7,490 nt of DNA from Hyphomonas sp. (GCA_029287305.1 JARFRJ010000343.1:1-7490), one strand, 5' to 3'; positions 1 to 6,806 are shown, numbered from the stretch's first letter. Notes: generated from the letters alone by a model not told the origin. A program made the numbers and translations.

Positions 1-1186
1 AAATGGCTTTCGCCAAGAAGGGGCGCTGGGTTCGGGCTTTGTGATCTCCGAGGATGGACTGATTATCACGAATAATCATGTGATTGAAAAAGCCGATGAG
101 ATTGAAATCGTTTTCTCCAATGGCAAGCGCCATATGGCGCACTTGATTGGGCGCGATGTGGACACAGATTTGGCGGTCCTGAAAGTCAATAGTCCGGCCC
201 CGCTTGCCTATGTCCGTCTGGCTGATAGCGATGAGGCCGAAGTTGGCGATTGGGTGATGGCCATCGGTAATCCGCTTGGATTTGGCGGCTCTGTTTCTAT
301 TGGTGTGATCTCGGCGCTGGACAGGGATATTCGCTCTGGGCGCTATGACAGTTTTATTCAGACAGATGCTGCGATTAATCGGGGGAATTCCGGCGGGCCC
401 TTATTTACGCTTTCAGGCGAGGTCATTGGTGTGAATACAGCTATTATCTCCCCATCAGGTGGCTCAATCGGCATCGGCTTTTCCATACCGTCCAATCTTG
501 TGCGCCAAATTACCGGACAAATTATTGAGCTGGGGGCCCCGCGCCGGGGGTGGCTGGGCGTTAATGTCGATCCGATGACAGAGCCTCTGGCTGAGGCCTT
601 CGGGCTTGATACGATGACGGGCGTGATTGTGACCCATATCGTTGAGGACGGTCCGGCGGCCCTTGCTGATATGCGTCTGGGTGATGTCCTATTGCGCTTT
701 GATGGGCGGAAAATTGAGAATGTTCGTGGCTTGTCACGTATTGTTGCCGATACAGACATTGGCAAAAGTGTTGAGATTGCCCTTCTCAGAAAAGATCAAC
801 CTCTCAACTTACAGGTTGAATTGGGCGAATTGGAGCGCGAAGAGGACGAGGAAACTCCGATTAAGTTTCCAGAGGTCAGCCTTGCTAATAATTCAGCCGG
901 TTTATATACAGGTCCTTTGGATGACACAGCGCGGCGTGTGCATAATATCAGCCGGGATATTCAAGGCGCCCTTGTTTTGGAGGTTGCCCCGAACGGTCCG
1001 GCCTTTGGTAAGCTACGCAAGGGTGATGTGATCACACAGGCTGCGTTTGAGCGTGTGAGCGATGCAGGTGATTTTGCGCGTATTCTGGCCGCCGCGGAAA
1101 AAACTCCGGGCAAGCCCTTGCTTTTGCAAATCAAGCGCCAGGGCCGGGACGTTTTCTTCGCGATTGAGATTAAGCTTACAAGCTGA
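1..1186 (+). CDS. degP: DegP/HtrA (Do-family) periplasmic serine endoprotease, 3' part
   Basis: This is the C-terminal 394 residues of a Do-family protease, a family that degrades and chaperones misfolded envelope proteins in the periplasm. The frame is open to the left edge (first full codon at 2), so the signal peptide and roughly the first hundred residues are missing. The GTG at 41 lies inside the conserved GSGFVIS strand and is not the true start. Numbering from the codon at 2, the catalytic triad is complete: His26 in TNNHV (77-79), Asp56 in DTDLAVLKV (167-169) and Ser130 in GNSGGPL (389-391). The first PDZ domain covers about residues 181-275, with GWLGV as its carboxylate-binding loop; the second covers about 297-394. 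An acidic linker (ELEREEDEE) lies between them. The gene is convergent with serB across 27 bp in which I see no convincing intrinsic terminator. DegP, DegQ and MucD cannot be told apart from this fragment. Confidence 0.95.
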   Translation, partial: NGFRQEGALGSGFVISEDGLIITNNHVIEKADEIEIVFSNGKRHMAHLIGRDVDTDLAVLKVNSPAPLAYVRLADSDEAEVGDWVMAIGNPLGFGGSVSIGVISALDRDIRSGRYDSFIQTDAAINRGNSGGPLFTLSGEVIGVNTAIISPSGGSIGIGFSIPSNLVRQITGQIIELGAPRRGWLGVNVDPMTEPLAEAFGLDTMTGVIVTHIVEDGPAALADMRLGDVLLRFDGRKIENVRGLSRIVADTDIGKSVEIALLRKDQPLNLQVELGELEREEDEETPIKFPEVSLANNSAGLYTGPLDDTARRVHNISRDIQGALVLEVAPNGPAFGKLRKGDVITQAAFERVSDAGDFARILAAAEKTPGKPLLLQIKRQGRDVFFAIEIKLTS

Positions 1187-1213
1187 AACGGTTTATTTTA
1201 GCCCGGACACGCG

Positions 1214-2149
1214 CTAGCCTGCAAATTCATCTGCATGATACCCTTGAAACAACAGGGCCGCCCTTAAATCGGTTTGGGTAATTTGTGCATCCGCTTCAGA
1301 GGCGACAATGGGTTTGGCTTTATAGGCAATGCCAAGCCCGGCGGCCTGGATCATATCAAGATCATTTGCGCCGTCGCCGATCGCTAGGCTTTCTTCAGGG
1401 CTCATGCCCTTTTGTGCGCAAGAAAGCAAAAGCCTGTCGCGCTTTGATTCGCGGTCCAGAATAGGCTCTGCCACGGTCCCGCTAAGATGGGCACCATCAT
1501 CAATCAGCGTGTTTGCATAATTGGCGTGAAATCCCGCGGCGGCAGCAACTTTCGCGGTAAAAGCGGTGAAGCCGCCGGACACAAGCAGGCAGAGCGCTCC
1601 TTTGGTTTTCATTGTCTGGACGAGTGTTTTTGCCCCTGGGTTCAAATTGATGCGCGTTTGATAGCAAGCCTCAATCACATCTATGGACAGGCCTTTGAGC
1701 TTATCAACACGCTCTATCAGCGCCGCTTTAAACTCAATTTCGCCAGCCATAGCGCGGGCCGTAATCGCGGCAATCTCGTCTTTTATACCCGCATAAGCGG
1801 CCAATTCGTCGAGGCATTCCTCAGCGATAATAGTCGAATCCATATCACATATAAGAAGCTGTTTTTTTCGGGTCTTCTCTGACAAGAGAGCCCAATCGCC
1901 TTGAAATTCGGCGCATTCGGCCTTTAAAGACATATATTGATCTTCTGTTTGCAGAGAAAAAGTCATTTCAGCCGCACTTAAACCAATATTTGAACTATTT
2001 TGCGTCAATATGCGCGTTTTCGAGCAGGTCTGCACATTGTCAGCCTTTTCCAACGCCTCGCGAAAACGTTCCAAAATCTCCATTTCCTGATTCAGCGCAG
2101 CGCGCACACCCACAAGCGCATATTCGCCAATTTTGAACTTTTCGGTCAT
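1214..2149 (-). CDS. serB: Phosphoserine phosphatase SerB
   Basis: SerB is a cytoplasmic HAD-superfamily phosphatase that hydrolyses O-phospho-L-serine to serine, the last step of serine synthesis from 3-phosphoglycerate. The protein has 311 residues. The first 90 or so form an ACT-like N-terminal region of the kind usual in proteobacterial SerB. The HAD core then shows motif I as CDMDST (nucleophile Asp102, acid/base Asp104), followed by IIAEECLDELA with the substrate-contacting Glu111, the cap sequence RAMAGEIEF, motif II as VSGGF (Ser191), motif III Lys236 in ESKRD, and motif IV GDGAND (Asp259, Asp263). No key residue is missing. The chosen ATG (2147-2149) has an AAGG ribosome binding site seven bases upstream on the minus strand (2157-2160). 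The gene diverges from miaA across 51 bp. Its transcript runs towards the degP end. Confidence 0.96.
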   Translation of the reverse strand: MTEKFKIGEYALVGVRAALNQEMEILERFREALEKADNVQTCSKTRILTQNSSNIGLSAAEMTFSLQTEDQYMSLKAECAEFQGDWALLSEKTRKKQLLICDMDSTIIAEECLDELAAYAGIKDEIAAITARAMAGEIEFKAALIERVDKLKGLSIDVIEACYQTRINLNPGAKTLVQTMKTKGALCLLVSGGFTAFTAKVAAAAGFHANYANTLIDDGAHLSGTVAEPILDRESKRDRLLLSCAQKGMSPEESLAIGDGANDLDMIQAAGLGIAYKAKPIVASEADAQITQTDLRAALLFQGYHADEFAG

Positions 2150-2165
2150 AAGCGGGCCTTACCCC

Positions 2166-2200
2166 TTTTTATTTTTCTGCCTAAGCTTTAACTACTGTCT
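2166..2200 (+). promoter_or_regulatory. Candidate promoter for a leaderless miaA transcript, in the serB/miaA divergent gap
   Basis: The whole gap between the two start codons is 51 bp (2150-2200) and holds a T-rich stretch on the + strand. No Shine-Dalgarno precedes the miaA ATG at 2201. A -10-like TAACTA (2189-2194) sits six bases before the ATG, which would place transcription initiation at or next to the start codon. The matching -35 position (2166-2171, TTTTTA) is a poor match, so this call rests mainly on spacing and on the missing ribosome binding site. Leaderless mRNAs are known in Alphaproteobacteria. The serB ribosome binding site lies in the same gap (2157-2160). Confidence 0.3.
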
Positions 2201-3136
2201 ATGACAACTGCAATCTTAATTCACGGACCAACAGCCAGCGGAAAGACACCGCTTGCTATAGCGCTGGCCGGAACGCTCGGCGGTGAGATTATCAATGCCG
2301 ACAGTATGCAAGTCTATCAGGATTTAAATATTCTCACAGCGCGCCCAACTGAAACCGATATGGCGAAAGCTCCGCATCATCTGTTTGGACATGTCGATGC
2401 GGCCACACGCTATTCTACCGGGGCGTGGCTGAAAGAAGCGCAAGCGCGCATAGATGACATAAAGACGCGTGGGAAAATACCGATTATTGTAGGCGGAACA
2501 GGGCTTTATCTCCTGACCTTGACTGAGGGGCTGGCGCAAATTCCGCCCGTGCCAGAGGATATTCGGGCAGATGTGCGTAAAATTATGCAAGAAGAAGGTG
2601 GGGCTGGGCTGAAAGAGCGTCTCTTCAAGGTTGACCCTGCCAGCGCAGAACGCCTCAACAAGGGAGACCGACAAAGATTATCCCGCGCCTATGAGGTTTG
2701 GTTAGCCACAGGTCTGCCCTTTTCCAGTTTTAAAGAGACCCGGTCAGAGCCTGTCCTTGCGCCTGATACCTGGCTCGGTATCACCTTGATGCCGCCGCGG
2801 ACGAAAGTCTATGCGCGCATCGACCGACGCTTTAAAGCTATGCTTGTGGAAGGGGCCATGGACGAGGTGCGCCAGCTTGCGGCGCGAGATCTCGACCCTG
2901 AACTTCCGGTGATGAAAGCCCATGGCATGCCTTGGCTGAGCGCCTATATACGCGGGGAAATTGATGCCGATATGGCCGCCAATTATGCCAGCCGCGACAC
3001 ACGGCGCTATGCCAAACGTCAATATACTTGGATCAGCCGTCAATTCCCGTTTTGGCCGAGAATTCCCGGCGAAGACCTTGAAAAGCGCAAAAAGGTAATT
3101 CTTGCCCTTTATCGGGAGATTGACGCGGTGCATTAG
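2201..3136 (+). CDS. miaA: tRNA (adenosine(37)-N6)-dimethylallyltransferase MiaA
   Basis: MiaA transfers a dimethylallyl group from DMAPP to N6 of A37 in tRNAs that read UNN codons, the first step towards ms2i6A; it is a cytoplasmic P-loop enzyme. The 311-residue length is normal. Visible landmarks are the P-loop GPTASGKT (residues 9-16), NADSMQVYQ (32-40, with the general-base Asp34), TARPT (46-50), VGGTGLYL (97-104), GDRQRLSRAYEV (155-166), the AHGMPWL segment that matches the AIGY region of other MiaAs, and the C-terminal TRRYAKRQYTW signature near residues 267-277. The start at 2201 fits the family, since the P-loop begins within ten residues, but no Shine-Dalgarno precedes it, which suggests leaderless or weak initiation. 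Its last codons overlap the proposed ilv promoter. MiaA modification can affect attenuation elsewhere (trp in E. coli), but the Val/Leu/Ile codons of the leader here are not UNN codons. Confidence 0.96.
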   Translation: MTTAILIHGPTASGKTPLAIALAGTLGGEIINADSMQVYQDLNILTARPTETDMAKAPHHLFGHVDAATRYSTGAWLKEAQARIDDIKTRGKIPIIVGGTGLYLLTLTEGLAQIPPVPEDIRADVRKIMQEEGGAGLKERLFKVDPASAERLNKGDRQRLSRAYEVWLATGLPFSSFKETRSEPVLAPDTWLGITLMPPRTKVYARIDRRFKAMLVEGAMDEVRQLAARDLDPELPVMKAHGMPWLSAYIRGEIDADMAANYASRDTRRYAKRQYTWISRQFPFWPRIPGEDLEKRKKVILALYREIDAVH

Positions 3137-3148
3137 GGCGGTTATGCC
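3120..3148 (+). promoter_or_regulatory. Candidate ilv operon promoter overlapping the miaA 3' end
   Basis: TTGACGC at 3120-3126 matches the -35 element typical of alphaproteobacterial housekeeping promoters (TTGACGS in Caulobacter). Seventeen bases after the hexamer, the stretch GTTATGCC (3141-3148) is a partial -10 match. Initiation near 3155 would leave only about 15 nt before the leader-peptide ATG, just enough to include its AAGGA ribosome binding site. The -35 is strong and the -10 weak. Its position directly ahead of an attenuator supports the call, but the operon could also be read through from miaA. Confidence 0.45.
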
Positions 3149-3169
3149 TGTATCCGGTAAGGATAAGTC

Positions 3170-3199
3170 ATGTATATGCCTAAAGTTCTCGTGATATAG
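3170..3199 (+). CDS. ilv operon leader peptide (attenuation peptide, 9 aa)
   Basis: This short frame encodes MYMPKVLVI and stops at TAG (3197-3199). Its last four codons before the stop are GTT CTC GTG ATA: valine, leucine, valine, isoleucine, all three end products of the branched-chain pathway. A clean ribosome binding site AAGGA (3159-3163) sits six bases before the ATG, so translation is plausible. The final Ile codon and the stop codon form the 5' arm of the next stem-loop, and an intrinsic terminator follows 46 nt after the stop. This is the standard architecture of ribosome-mediated attenuation of ilv genes in Proteobacteria. The use of AUA for Ile is notable, because the downstream ilv genes mostly use AUU and AUC. 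The peptide itself probably has no other role. A second in-frame ATG at 3176 could also initiate but lacks a spaced ribosome binding site. Confidence 0.8.
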   Translation: MYMPKVLVI

Positions 3200-3240
3200 C
3201 GCCTCTTCGGGAGTGTCCATGCTCTCGGACTGGCGCATAT
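3194..3240 (+). promoter_or_regulatory. ilv attenuator: pause/protector stem-loop and switching strand
   Basis: The stretch folds into one long hairpin. ATAT-A-GCGCC (3194-3203, with A3198 bulged) pairs with GGCGCATAT (3232-3240). After a 2x2 internal loop, 3206-3213 (TTCGGGAG) pairs with 3222-3229 (CTCTCGGA) with a few G-U pairs, leaving an 8-nt loop. The 5' arm starts at the last codon of the leader peptide, so ribosome position controls whether it forms. The hexamer GCTCTC occurs both in this hairpin (3221-3226) and in the 5' arm of the terminator (3249-3254). GGGAG (3209-3213) could therefore pair with either copy. A second possible antiterminator pairing is AGCGCCT (3198-3204) with AGGCTCT (3247-3253). 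Which one operates cannot be decided by eye. Confidence 0.6.
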
Positions 3241-3245
3241 ATGTT

Positions 3246-3271
3246 AAGGCTCTCCAAGGGGAGCCTTTTTT
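3246..3271 (+). terminator. Intrinsic terminator (attenuator) upstream of ilvB
   Basis: AAGGCTCTCC (3246-3255) pairs with GGGGAGCCTT (3258-3267), with one G-U pair. In practice the innermost pairs open to give a four- to six-base loop. The 3' arm runs into a T tract (3266-3271). It sits 30 nt before the ilvB start and 46 nt after the leader-peptide stop, so it acts on ilvBNC transcription rather than only ending miaA. It could also terminate read-through from miaA when branched-chain amino acids are plentiful. Confidence 0.85.
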
Positions 3272-3301
3272 GTTCATTTCATCTCAAATAAGGAAAAGTC
3301 T

Positions 3302-5080
3302 ATGACCGGGGTGATAGAAAAAGAAGAAAAAGCTGAAGCGATGACAGGCGCAGATATTGTCATTCGCGCCCTGAAAGAGCAGGGTGTGGATACGATTTTC
3401 GGCTATCCAGGCGGGGCTGTGTTGCCGATTTATGATGCGATTTATCAATCCGGAGCAGGCGATATTCGCCATATTCTTGTGCGTCATGAACAGGGCGCAG
3501 GGCATGCGGCTGAAGGCTATGCCAGATCGACGGGAAAATGTGGTGTGGCGCTGGTGACCTCCGGGCCCGGCGCAACCAATATGGTGACACCGATTGCCGA
3601 TGCAATGATGGATTCTATTCCTATGGTTGTGCTGACAGGCCAGGTTCCCAGTCATTTGATTGGGACAGATGCCTTTCAGGAGTGCGATACTGTCGGTATT
3701 ACGCGTTGCTGTGCCAAGCATAATTATCTGGTGCTGGACACAGATGATCTGGCCCGTACTATTCATGAAGCCTTTTATGTTGCCACATCCGGTCGACCCG
3801 GCCCGGTCGTGATTGATATTCCCAAAGATATCCAATTTGCCAAAGGGCTCTACCAAACCCGTCAAAGCGTGCATTTGCCGACCTATCGTCCGCAAACCGA
3901 GCCAAATTTGACGAAAATTGAGGCGGCTGTGCGGTTGATGAAAGCGGCCAAACGTCCGGTCTTCTATACGGGTGGCGGCGTTATCAATTCCGGTGATGCG
4001 GCGAGCACGGCCTTGCGAAAACTGCAAGCCTTGACCGGCTTTCCCGTCACCTCCACCTTGATGGGGCTTGGAGCGTTCCCGGCTACCCATAAAGACTGGC
4101 TTGGCATGCTCGGCATGCATGGCAGTTATGAGGCTAATAATGCCATGCATGATTGTGATTTGATGATTTGCGTCGGCGCGCGCTTTGATGATCGGGTGAC
4201 GGGCCGGATTGATGCCTTCTCCCCCGGCTCAAAGAAAATCCATATTGATATTGATCCCTCCTCCATTAATAAGACCGTGCGTGTCGATCTGCCGATTATT
4301 GCCGATTGTGCAAAAGCGCTCAACGCGCTGATTGAGACTTGGCAGAAAGATAATAGCGCACCGCCCTCACTTGTCGCCTGGCAGCAGGAGATTGCGCTCT
4401 GGCGGGGCCGTAAATGTTTTACATATCAAGAGGATAAGCAACTCATCAAACCGCAATATGCAATCGAGCGGCTGTATGAATTGACCAAATCGCGCAACAC
4501 CTATATCACAACCGAAGTTGGCCAGCATCAGATGTGGGCGGCCCAGCATTATCATTTCGATGAGCCTAATCGCTGGATGACTTCCGGTGGGCTCGGCACA
4601 ATGGGATATGGCTTGCCAGCGGCGATTGGTGTTCAGGTCGCACATCCGGACGCGCTTGTTATCGACATTGCCGGGGAGGCGAGCGTGCAAATGGTCATGC
4701 AGGAAATGTCGACCGCTGTGCAGCATGATCTACCCATCAAAATCTTTATTCTCAATAATGAATGGATGGGCATGGTGCGCCAATGGCAGCAATTGCTGCA
4801 TGGTGAGCGCTATTCCCATTCCTATTCAGATGCCCTGCCAGATTTTGTGAAACTGGCCGAGGCCTATGGCGGCATGGGCCTGCTCTGCAATCATCCGGGC
4901 GATCTGGACGCTCAGATTGAGGCGATGATCGCTTATAATGGTCCTGTCATTTTTGATTGCCGTGTCACCAAGGATGAGAACTGCCTGCCCATGATCCCAT
5001 CAGGGGCCGCCCATAATCAGATGATTCTTGGCGAGATTGTCGGCGATGAAATTGATGAGAAAGGCAAGGCACTGGTATGA
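3302..5080 (+). CDS. ilvB: Acetolactate (acetohydroxyacid) synthase, large catalytic subunit
   Basis: This is the ThDP- and FAD-dependent enzyme that condenses pyruvate with pyruvate (acetolactate, towards Val/Leu) or with 2-oxobutyrate (acetohydroxybutyrate, towards Ile). It is cytoplasmic and acts with IlvN. The 592 residues are full length. The N-terminal ThDP-binding PYR domain (about 14-180) contains the catalytic Glu63 in RHEQGAGHAAEGYA and the GQVPSHLIGTDAFQE segment. The central FAD-linked domain spans about 200-340. The C-terminal PP domain has the ThDP/Mg motif at 458-486, ending in LNN, followed by MGMVRQWQ. The usual Asp of the GD(G/A) motif is Glu459 here (4676-4678). Pro116 and Trp495, at positions where herbicide-resistance changes occur in other AHAS, are wild type. 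The start at 3302 has AAGGA seven bases upstream (3290-3294); an internal ATG at codon 14 matches many family starts but lacks a good site. It could equally be named ilvI. Confidence 0.97.
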   Translation: MTGVIEKEEKAEAMTGADIVIRALKEQGVDTIFGYPGGAVLPIYDAIYQSGAGDIRHILVRHEQGAGHAAEGYARSTGKCGVALVTSGPGATNMVTPIADAMMDSIPMVVLTGQVPSHLIGTDAFQECDTVGITRCCAKHNYLVLDTDDLARTIHEAFYVATSGRPGPVVIDIPKDIQFAKGLYQTRQSVHLPTYRPQTEPNLTKIEAAVRLMKAAKRPVFYTGGGVINSGDAASTALRKLQALTGFPVTSTLMGLGAFPATHKDWLGMLGMHGSYEANNAMHDCDLMICVGARFDDRVTGRIDAFSPGSKKIHIDIDPSSINKTVRVDLPIIADCAKALNALIETWQKDNSAPPSLVAWQQEIALWRGRKCFTYQEDKQLIKPQYAIERLYELTKSRNTYITTEVGQHQMWAAQHYHFDEPNRWMTSGGLGTMGYGLPAAIGVQVAHPDALVIDIAGEASVQMVMQEMSTAVQHDLPIKIFILNNEWMGMVRQWQQLLHGERYSHSYSDALPDFVKLAEAYGGMGLLCNHPGDLDAQIEAMIAYNGPVIFDCRVTKDENCLPMIPSGAAHNQMILGEIVGDEIDEKGKALV

Positions 5081-5143
5081 TCTGCTCAGCTTTATGCAAT
5101 TCTCACTTAAGCCCTCTGGATATGGACAGGCACCTGCTTTGCC

Positions 5144-5163
5144 AAGAGAAAAAGGGGCCTCTT
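5144..5163 (+). other. Small hairpin holding the ilvN ribosome binding site in its loop
   Basis: The 84-nt ilvB-ilvN gap (5081-5164) contains no gene. Near its end AAGAG (5144-5148) can pair with CTCTT (5159-5163), which displays the purine-rich AAAGGGG ribosome binding site (5151-5157) in the ten-base loop. A neighbouring GGCA/TGCC pair (5129-5132 with 5140-5143) is also possible. Both stems are short, and there is no sign of a terminator or a new promoter, so ilvN is most likely co-transcribed with ilvB. Confidence 0.25.
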
Positions 5164-5164
5164 C

Positions 5165-5725
5165 ATGTCTGAGCCTGATCCGCAGAATATGCCCGCCTCG
5201 GCCTATGATATGTCACATGCGGAGGAACGCGATGAGCGCCGCACGCTTGCCATTATGGTTGATAATGAGCCTGGCGTCCTTGCCCGCGTCGTTGGCCTCT
5301 TTGCTGCGCGGGGCTATAATATTGAAAGCCTGACGGTCGCGGAGGTGGATGAGACACGCCATCGCTCGCGCATCACCATTGTTACCTCAGGCACGCCGCA
5401 TACGCTGGAACAGATTGAAGCCCAGCTTTTGCGTCTCATACCTGTTGGCAAAGTGACCGACATTACCAATTCTAAGCGCGGCGTGGAGCGCGAACTTGCC
5501 CTTTTCAAAGTCTCCGGCAGCGGGGAAAAGCGTGTCGAAGCTTTGCGCATCGCCGAGATTTTCCGTGCCCGCGTGATTGATACAACCAATGCCAGCTTCA
5601 TTTTTGAACTGACAGGCGCCAGCGATAAGATTGACCAGTTTCGCGAGCTGATGCGCCCGCTTGGCCTTGTCGAACTGTCCCGCACCGGCGTTCTCAGCAT
5701 CAAACGCGGCGCTGAAAAGGGGTGA
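5165..5725 (+). CDS. ilvN: Acetolactate synthase, small regulatory subunit
   Basis: IlvN (also called IlvH) binds the catalytic IlvB, activates it and confers feedback inhibition by valine. The protein has 186 residues. After a polar N-terminal extension of about 25 residues, the ACT domain (about 27-100) contains VDNEPGVLARV and ARGYNIESLTV. Asn34, Gly37 and Asn52 correspond to E. coli IlvH Asn11, Gly14 and Asn29 of the valine site, so valine sensitivity is expected. The C-terminal ALS small-subunit domain (about 108-182) follows, with ELALFKV, IFRARVID and the closing SRTGVLSIKRG. The ATG at 5165 is preceded by AAAGGGG (5151-5157) at seven bases. Later Met codons (9 and 16) would also keep the ACT domain but have no such site. 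It lies 84 nt after ilvB and 61 nt before ilvC on the same strand, which indicates an operon. Confidence 0.96.
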   Translation: MSEPDPQNMPASAYDMSHAEERDERRTLAIMVDNEPGVLARVVGLFAARGYNIESLTVAEVDETRHRSRITIVTSGTPHTLEQIEAQLLRLIPVGKVTDITNSKRGVERELALFKVSGSGEKRVEALRIAEIFRARVIDTTNASFIFELTGASDKIDQFRELMRPLGLVELSRTGVLSIKRGAEKG

Positions 5726-5786
5726 GAATATCCCTTAAAACACGCTGCAAATTTTATTTCCCATCTTATCAGGAGCTATTGTAAAA

Positions 5787-6806
5787 ATGAAAATCTATTA
5801 TGAACAGGACGCAGACCTTGCCCAAATCAAGGCCAAGAAAGTTGCTGTCATTGGTTATGGCTCGCAAGGCCATGCGCATGTGTTGAATGCCCGCGATAGC
5901 GGCGTGGAACATATCTGTGTCGGCTTGCAGGAAAGCTCTAAATCCCGCGCCAAATGTGCCGCAGAAGGCCTGACCGTGATGACGCCCGCCGAAGCGACCA
6001 AGTGGGCGGATGTGGTCATGATCCTTGTGCCGGACGAGTTGCAGGCCGTTCTCTGGGCCAATGAGATTGAGCCACATGTCCGCGCCGGGCAGCATATTAT
6101 GTTCGGCCATGGCTTTAACATTCACTATAATCTGGTCCGCCCGATGGACGGGGTGGATATATCACTTTCAGCCCCGAAAGGGCCGGGCCACACTTTGCGG
6201 GCGCAATATCAGATGGGCTTTGGCCTGCCAGGCCTGATCGCCATTCATCAGGATGCCACCGGCACGGCCCATGAGGTCGCCCTCTCTTACTCCAAAGCCA
6301 TCGGCAATACCCGCGCCGGGGTGATTGAGACGAGCTTCAAGGAAGAAACAGAAACAGATCTCTTCGGCGAGCAGGCGGTCCTGTGCGGCGGGATTGTCGA
6401 ACTGATCAAGGCCGGTTTTGAAACCTTGGTCGAGGCTGGATATGCCCCCGAAATGGCTTATTTTGAATGCCTGCATGAGACCAAGCTGATTGTTGATCTC
6501 ATCTATGAGGGGGGTATTTCAAATATGAATTATTCCATCTCCAATACGGCTGAATATGGCGAATATGTTTCCGGCCCGCGTGTTGTGAATAATCGCACCA
6601 AGGTGGAAATGAAGAAGATTCTCACCGATATTCAGGATGGCACATTTGCCCGTAATTGGGTGCTTGAAAATCAGGCTGGTGCGCCGGGCTTTCACGCCAA
6701 ACGTGCACGGATGAATGATCACCAAATTGAGAAAGTCGGCGAGGAACTTCGCGCGATGATGCATTGGGCGCAAAATGACCGCTTGGTGGATAAATCTCGG
6801 AATTAA
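5787..6806 (+). CDS. ilvC: Ketol-acid reductoisomerase (class I)
   Basis: IlvC isomerises and reduces acetolactate or acetohydroxybutyrate to the dihydroxy acids, using Mg2+ and a nicotinamide cofactor: the step after IlvBN. The 339-residue length is that of short class I enzymes. The Rossmann fingerprint GYGSQG is at residues 23-28, and the cofactor-specificity loop at about 46-56 reads [11 protein letters not shown]. The catalytic region shows GHGFNI (His108) and APKGPG (Lys131). The knotted C-terminal domain gives ETDLFGEQ (Asp191, Glu195, Mg ligands), FECLHE (Glu227, Glu231) and SISNTAEYG (Ser252, substrate). Gln48 and Glu49 stand where many NADPH-dependent homologues have Arg and a small residue, but Ser50, Ser51 and Ser53 would still suit the 2'-phosphate. 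The ribosome binding site AGGAG (5771-5775) is 11 bases from the ATG, slightly long. Last gene of the ilv cluster. Confidence 0.97.
   Translation: MKIYYEQDADLAQIKAKKVAVIGYGSQGHAHVLNARDSGVEHICVGLQESSKSRAKCAAEGLTVMTPAEATKWADVVMILVPDELQAVLWANEIEPHVRAGQHIMFGHGFNIHYNLVRPMDGVDISLSAPKGPGHTLRAQYQMGFGLPGLIAIHQDATGTAHEVALSYSKAIGNTRAGVIETSFKEETETDLFGEQAVLCGGIVELIKAGFETLVEAGYAPEMAYFECLHETKLIVDLIYEGGISNMNYSISNTAEYGEYVSGPRVVNNRTKVEMKKILTDIQDGTFARNWVLENQAGAPGFHAKRARMNDHQIEKVGEELRAMMHWAQNDRLVDKSRN

Noticed and set aside
41..43. GTG as a start codon for the protease gene
   Set aside because: The frame is open back to position 2 and the residues before it (ending GSGF) belong to the conserved protease core, so the gene is truncated by the window edge rather than starting here.
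1187..1213. Possible bidirectional terminator between the convergent protease and serB genes
   Set aside because: I found no stable stem with a T tract in the 27-bp gap; only the short GCTAGC palindrome at the serB end.
1487..1882. 131-codon plus-strand frame antisense to serB
   Set aside because: It lies wholly inside serB, has no recognisable domain or ribosome binding site, and serB shows all catalytic motifs in the opposite frame.
3144..3194. Alternative leader frame starting at the ATG at 3144 (16 codons, ending TGA)
   Set aside because: It has no ribosome binding site and is not enriched in Val, Leu or Ile; the overlapping frame at 3170 has both.
3236..3243. CATATATG palindrome in the attenuator
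   Set aside because: It is too short and AT-alternating to claim as an operator, and it is largely explained by pairing in the attenuator stem.
3341..3343. Internal ATG (codon 14) as the ilvB start
   Set aside because: Many homologues begin near this residue, but the ATG at 3302 has AAGGA at ideal spacing and this one has no comparable site.
3284..4150. 288-codon minus-strand frame antisense to ilvB
   Set aside because: It is a shadow of the ilvB coding frame with odd composition (rich in His, Cys and Arg) and no recognisable domain.
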